From: Paramarasmius palmivorus
Taxonomy: Eukaryota; Basidiomycota; Agaricomycetes; Agaricales; Marasmiaceae
Direction: 5' to 3'
DNA: 64,000 nucleotides
Assembly (NCBI GenBank): GCA_037176845.1
Contig: JAYKXP010000037.1
Span: forward strand, 248,001 to 312,000
The notes under the pieces: model-generated
What the model was told of the DNA's origin: nothing
Seen by the model: only the letters and a program-made list of their open reading frames with translations
Databases searched by the model: none
Program-made: the position numbers and the translations under genes
In this document: piece after piece, positions 61,350 through 64,000 of the stretch
Layout: each line of letters starts with the position of its first letter
Position numbering within the stretch: the first letter of the stretch is position 1

Positions 61350-62572
61350 GGTGTAACTGAAGCAAAGGGAGAGTCGGACGAAACTCCACAAAGGGTGCTG
61401 TGCTTTTAATACCTTGCCCGGCGAAGAGAAGATGCATCTCCCGCTGTCGCGCAGAGCGTTTGTGCTGTCTGTAGTACGCGAATGTATCATGATAGTGGAT
61501 ACCATGCTTCTCATGTGCTGTTTGTGGCGATATTGTAGAAGGCAAGGCAGATGGTGAACACGAAGAATGGAGGAGATGTATTCAGTGGCGCTGATATCCT
61601 GTTTATCCGTTCATGACTCTGGGCGACCGGCTGAGGCTCTCAGGTTGGTTTCCAGTACACTGCAGGAGTGCCTTTGGACCAAATCAATCAGTCACGGTAA
61701 TCCGAAGCAGTCAATCACAAAAGATTCACCAATAGGTCCTTGAATGTCGTCAGTCGCCTCTTTCAACCCACTGCACCACTGGGACAGCATGATCAACCTG
61801 CCAAATTCAACTGACTTGAACTCGGAGAGTCGAAACCAGGAATGTCACAATTAGCACGTCGGATCTTCAGCTCCTCGGAATGGAACGGTAGAAGTCGTCC
61901 GAAATAGGGGCAACAGCAACTTGGATGCGGAGCCTCGAATTCGACTTGGAGTGCCAAAATACCGCTAAGGAGATATCAGACTTTTGCGTAGAAAAGGGAG
62001 TAGGATATCTCACATGCCGGAAGACCAGTATGCGTTGTTAGGGCTTCGAGGCTGCACTGAAATTCGAAGGTTATAAGATTACGAGTCACAGAACAAGGAA
62101 GACTCACCGACAGCTGCTTTCCAACTAGGCATCAGATCGTTCACAGTCAGCATGTACGCCCGCATGTGCATCTGGATATAATTGCCTTTGAGACTATAGT
62201 ATTGGGTAATCTGACATGTCTGGTGTTCGAGAGAGATGAATGTAAGCCATGGGCCCGGTGCTGATAGGTTAATTTATACATACTTCGAGTTATCCCATAC
62301 CGCACCATCTCTTTTACTCCCTACTCGTCCGTCTCCTTTCGTTCTGAAGCGATACTGCAAACCTAGGCTACTTGAAAGAGGACGTCAATCACACCTGACA
62401 GGTCAACAAGATGGCATGAATCTACTTTGACTACGCCTCCATCCACAAAATGAGGTTCCTCAGGTTTCCGGGCGAGAGAAAATCTTTCCGCCTTCACGTT
62501 TTTGAAAATGAAGGGAAAAGGCGAAGCCCAGTTGACACGGGATCTCCGATTCTGCTGTGTTCGTTCAGGCGT
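61350..62572. other. intergenic, with weak coding-like stretch
   Basis: A TATTAAAAG lies at about 61403-61411 upstream of the protease start on the minus strand. Near 62100-62200 a minus-strand frame reads QYYSLKGNYIQMHMRAYMLTVNDLMPSWKAAV up to a GTGAG donor, but no start or partner exons were found. Confidence 0.35.
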
Positions 62573-63413
62573 TCAAGTTGCCGGGTTCTGAGAACAACGA
62601 AAGAACGTTAGCCTCGCGAAGAAGTTACTTTGAGCGGGTCACGTACCTCATCAGCTTTGAAGCTTGAGGAACCAGAACTAAACAGTCAAAAAAAAGATCA
62701 CGAAAGAACGTGGAAAACGTACCGACTACTCCAGTTGCGCGATCCACTCATACGAGTGTATCGACTCTCAAAGGTTAATGTTTAGGCAAGACGTTCCGTT
62801 TCTACCCATGCGAGGAGATGAGACCTGGAAGCTACACGTTGAGCACGAGATCCCGAAATGGAGGAGGAATCGCGTGCCTTGGGAGTCGGAGTCGGAGTTT
62901 TGTGTGTTTCTGAGCGTAATTTGGAGCTTTGAGTTTTAAGTGGATGATATGCTGGGAGCTCGAAGCCGGTGCGACGTGCGTGGAGAGGCCTGACAGTGAC
63001 AGTGAAACGAAACGCATACTCCAGCCTCGTACTGTTCGCGAAGGTGGTGTTTGAGTGGTGTCACTGGGCAACGTTCAATACTTGTGAAGAGGAAGAAAAC
63101 AGGGAAGAGAACACACCATTCATCGAGCGCTATGTATCTAGCATCGAGGGATTCCGAAGCAACCCAATTTGAATGAAAAACTCGGAGCACTGGGTTTGGT
63201 GTGTATGAAATCCGAGTGTTCCAAGGTTTAGGTTGAAGATTCCGACAGCGAGCCGGGGATCCGGTGTAGAGAAAGTTGAGTCACCTATAAAAAGCTTTCA
63301 TTGTGAATACGATAGGGTTGTGATAGTCAAGAGAAGACGTACCGGCACCGCGACGTCTCGAATTCCAACCATCCGCATTTGAGTTTGAGTTGCTAAGCTC
63401 CATCGACGGTCGT
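62573..63413 (-). CDS. small basic protein, unknown function
   Basis: Candidate start MELSNSNSNADGWNSRRRGA at 63413. Exons then read VFHSNWVASESLDARYIALDE, TRLEYAFRFTVTVRPLHARRTGFELPAYHPL with a Ser/Thr/Pro-rich run (ETHKTPTPTPKARDSSSISGS), and SRYTRMSGSRNWSS, followed by RSGSSSFKADENPAT ending at 62573. All introns are GT-AG and phases agree, although the first intron (about 145 bases) is long. Basic and Ser-rich, no signal peptide or membrane segment. Family not recognised. Alternative splicing of the first intron could insert other residues. Confidence 0.5.
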
Positions 63414-63649
63414 GGTGGGGTATGGTTGATCTCGGAGATGTGATTGTTTCTTTTTGTTTCTTTTCGGGTACTGTCTCGAAGCTTAAAGCAGGAAGGACAT
63501 GATGGCCAGCGGGCTGGGGAGGTGAAATCTTGGAGCCAAAGATTGCAAGAGTTCCGAGTGACGAAGTTTACCGGTAAGAAAAGGGAGAGTGAAAAGGACG
63601 CGTTTGGAATTAGAGGAGCAAAAAGGCACCTGGAGTTATTCTTCCATAG

Positions 63650-63746
63650 TGATTCGACCCAGGCTCGAACTGGGGACCTTCTGTGTAACATGAAATTTCG
63701 CGGCAGCTTGTTAGACAGATGCGATAACCAACTACGCCATCGAACC
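63650..63746 (-). tRNA. tRNA-Val (anticodon AAC), intron-containing
   Basis: Acceptor stem GGTTCGA pairs with TCGAATC (one G-U), followed by discriminator A. D stem GCG/CGC with loop TAGTTGGTTAT, anticodon stem TCTGT/ACAGA, loop CT-AAC-A, and T arm CCCAG-TTCGAGC-CTGGG. A 23-base intron interrupts the loop one base 3' of the anticodon, the standard eukaryotic position. Internal A and B boxes (TGGCGTAGTTGG and GGTTCGA-type as AGTTCGAGCC) are intact. Confidence 0.92.
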
Positions 63747-64000
63747 AGCTACCGTTTGTGCAACTTACATCTTGTTCATGGCATTCTCAAAACAGGCTCG
63801 TAAACGGCAGCATTCCATACCGTTCCACCCTTTTCTCCATCTTCCATCCAGCTTCCATACCATAAGCCAGTCATATAGCTCTCATTCAACCATCGTGGTA
63901 TAAAGAAGCGCCCAAGCGACTAACGTGTCTCTTTCCAAAAACAGCAAGTGACACATCAACTACATAATCCCAGTGACCTCATCTCAACTTGAACCACTTC

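Overview
The window reads as nuclear DNA of a filamentous basidiomycete, most likely an agaricomycete. Genes are split by many short introns (about 50-60 bases), intergenic gaps are modest, both strands are used, and several families are ones I know only from Agaricomycetes (DUF6593, DUF6534-type membrane proteins, DUF4470/MYND proteins, a GfMEP-like M35 protease, fungal FAD halogenases). All gene models were spliced by eye from GT-AG (and a few GC-AG) junctions plus frame and family continuity; there is no transcript evidence.

Layout. 0-1.1 kb: a tiny six-exon Cys-rich protein. 2.4-10.4 kb: two paralogous MFS transporters in convergent orientation around a DUF6593 gene and a small secreted protein. 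11.7-14.8 kb: a decayed tyrosinase followed by an intact flavin-dependent halogenase. 15.7-22.6 kb: three tandem DUF6534 membrane proteins. 23.3-24.7 kb: an unrecognised multi-exon locus. 25.4-28.6 kb: secreted GH31 alpha-glucosidase. 28.9-29.9 kb: decayed isochorismatase-like gene. 30.5-32.7 kb: MYND/DUF4470 protein. 33.6-35.4 kb: multi-pass membrane protein. 36.6-38.1 kb: first copy of an unknown basidiomycete family, followed directly by a 240-base double foldback. 39.2-40.5 kb: low-complexity Ser/Pro/Asn protein. 43.3-44.7 kb: ATG15-type vacuolar lipase. 45.0-45.7 kb: second DUF6593 gene. 46.3-48.0 kb: two-WSC-domain secreted protein. 50.4-54.0 kb: tandem GH11 xylanases. 54.6-56.6 kb: second copy of the unknown family. 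58.1-58.4 kb: terminal exons of an unknown gene. 59.9-61.3 kb: M35 metalloprotease. 62.6-63.4 kb: small basic protein. 63.65 kb: intron-containing tRNA-Val(AAC).

The region is a mosaic more than a pathway. Secreted carbohydrate and protein degradation (GH31, two GH11, M35) fits a saprotrophic or plant-associated lifestyle. The halogenase and the two MFS transporters could belong to specialised metabolism, but no terpene cyclase, PKS or NRPS core enzyme is visible, so no complete biosynthetic cluster can be claimed. Local duplication (MFS, DUF6534, GH11, unknown family) and gene decay (tyrosinase, isochorismatase) are the main evolutionary themes.
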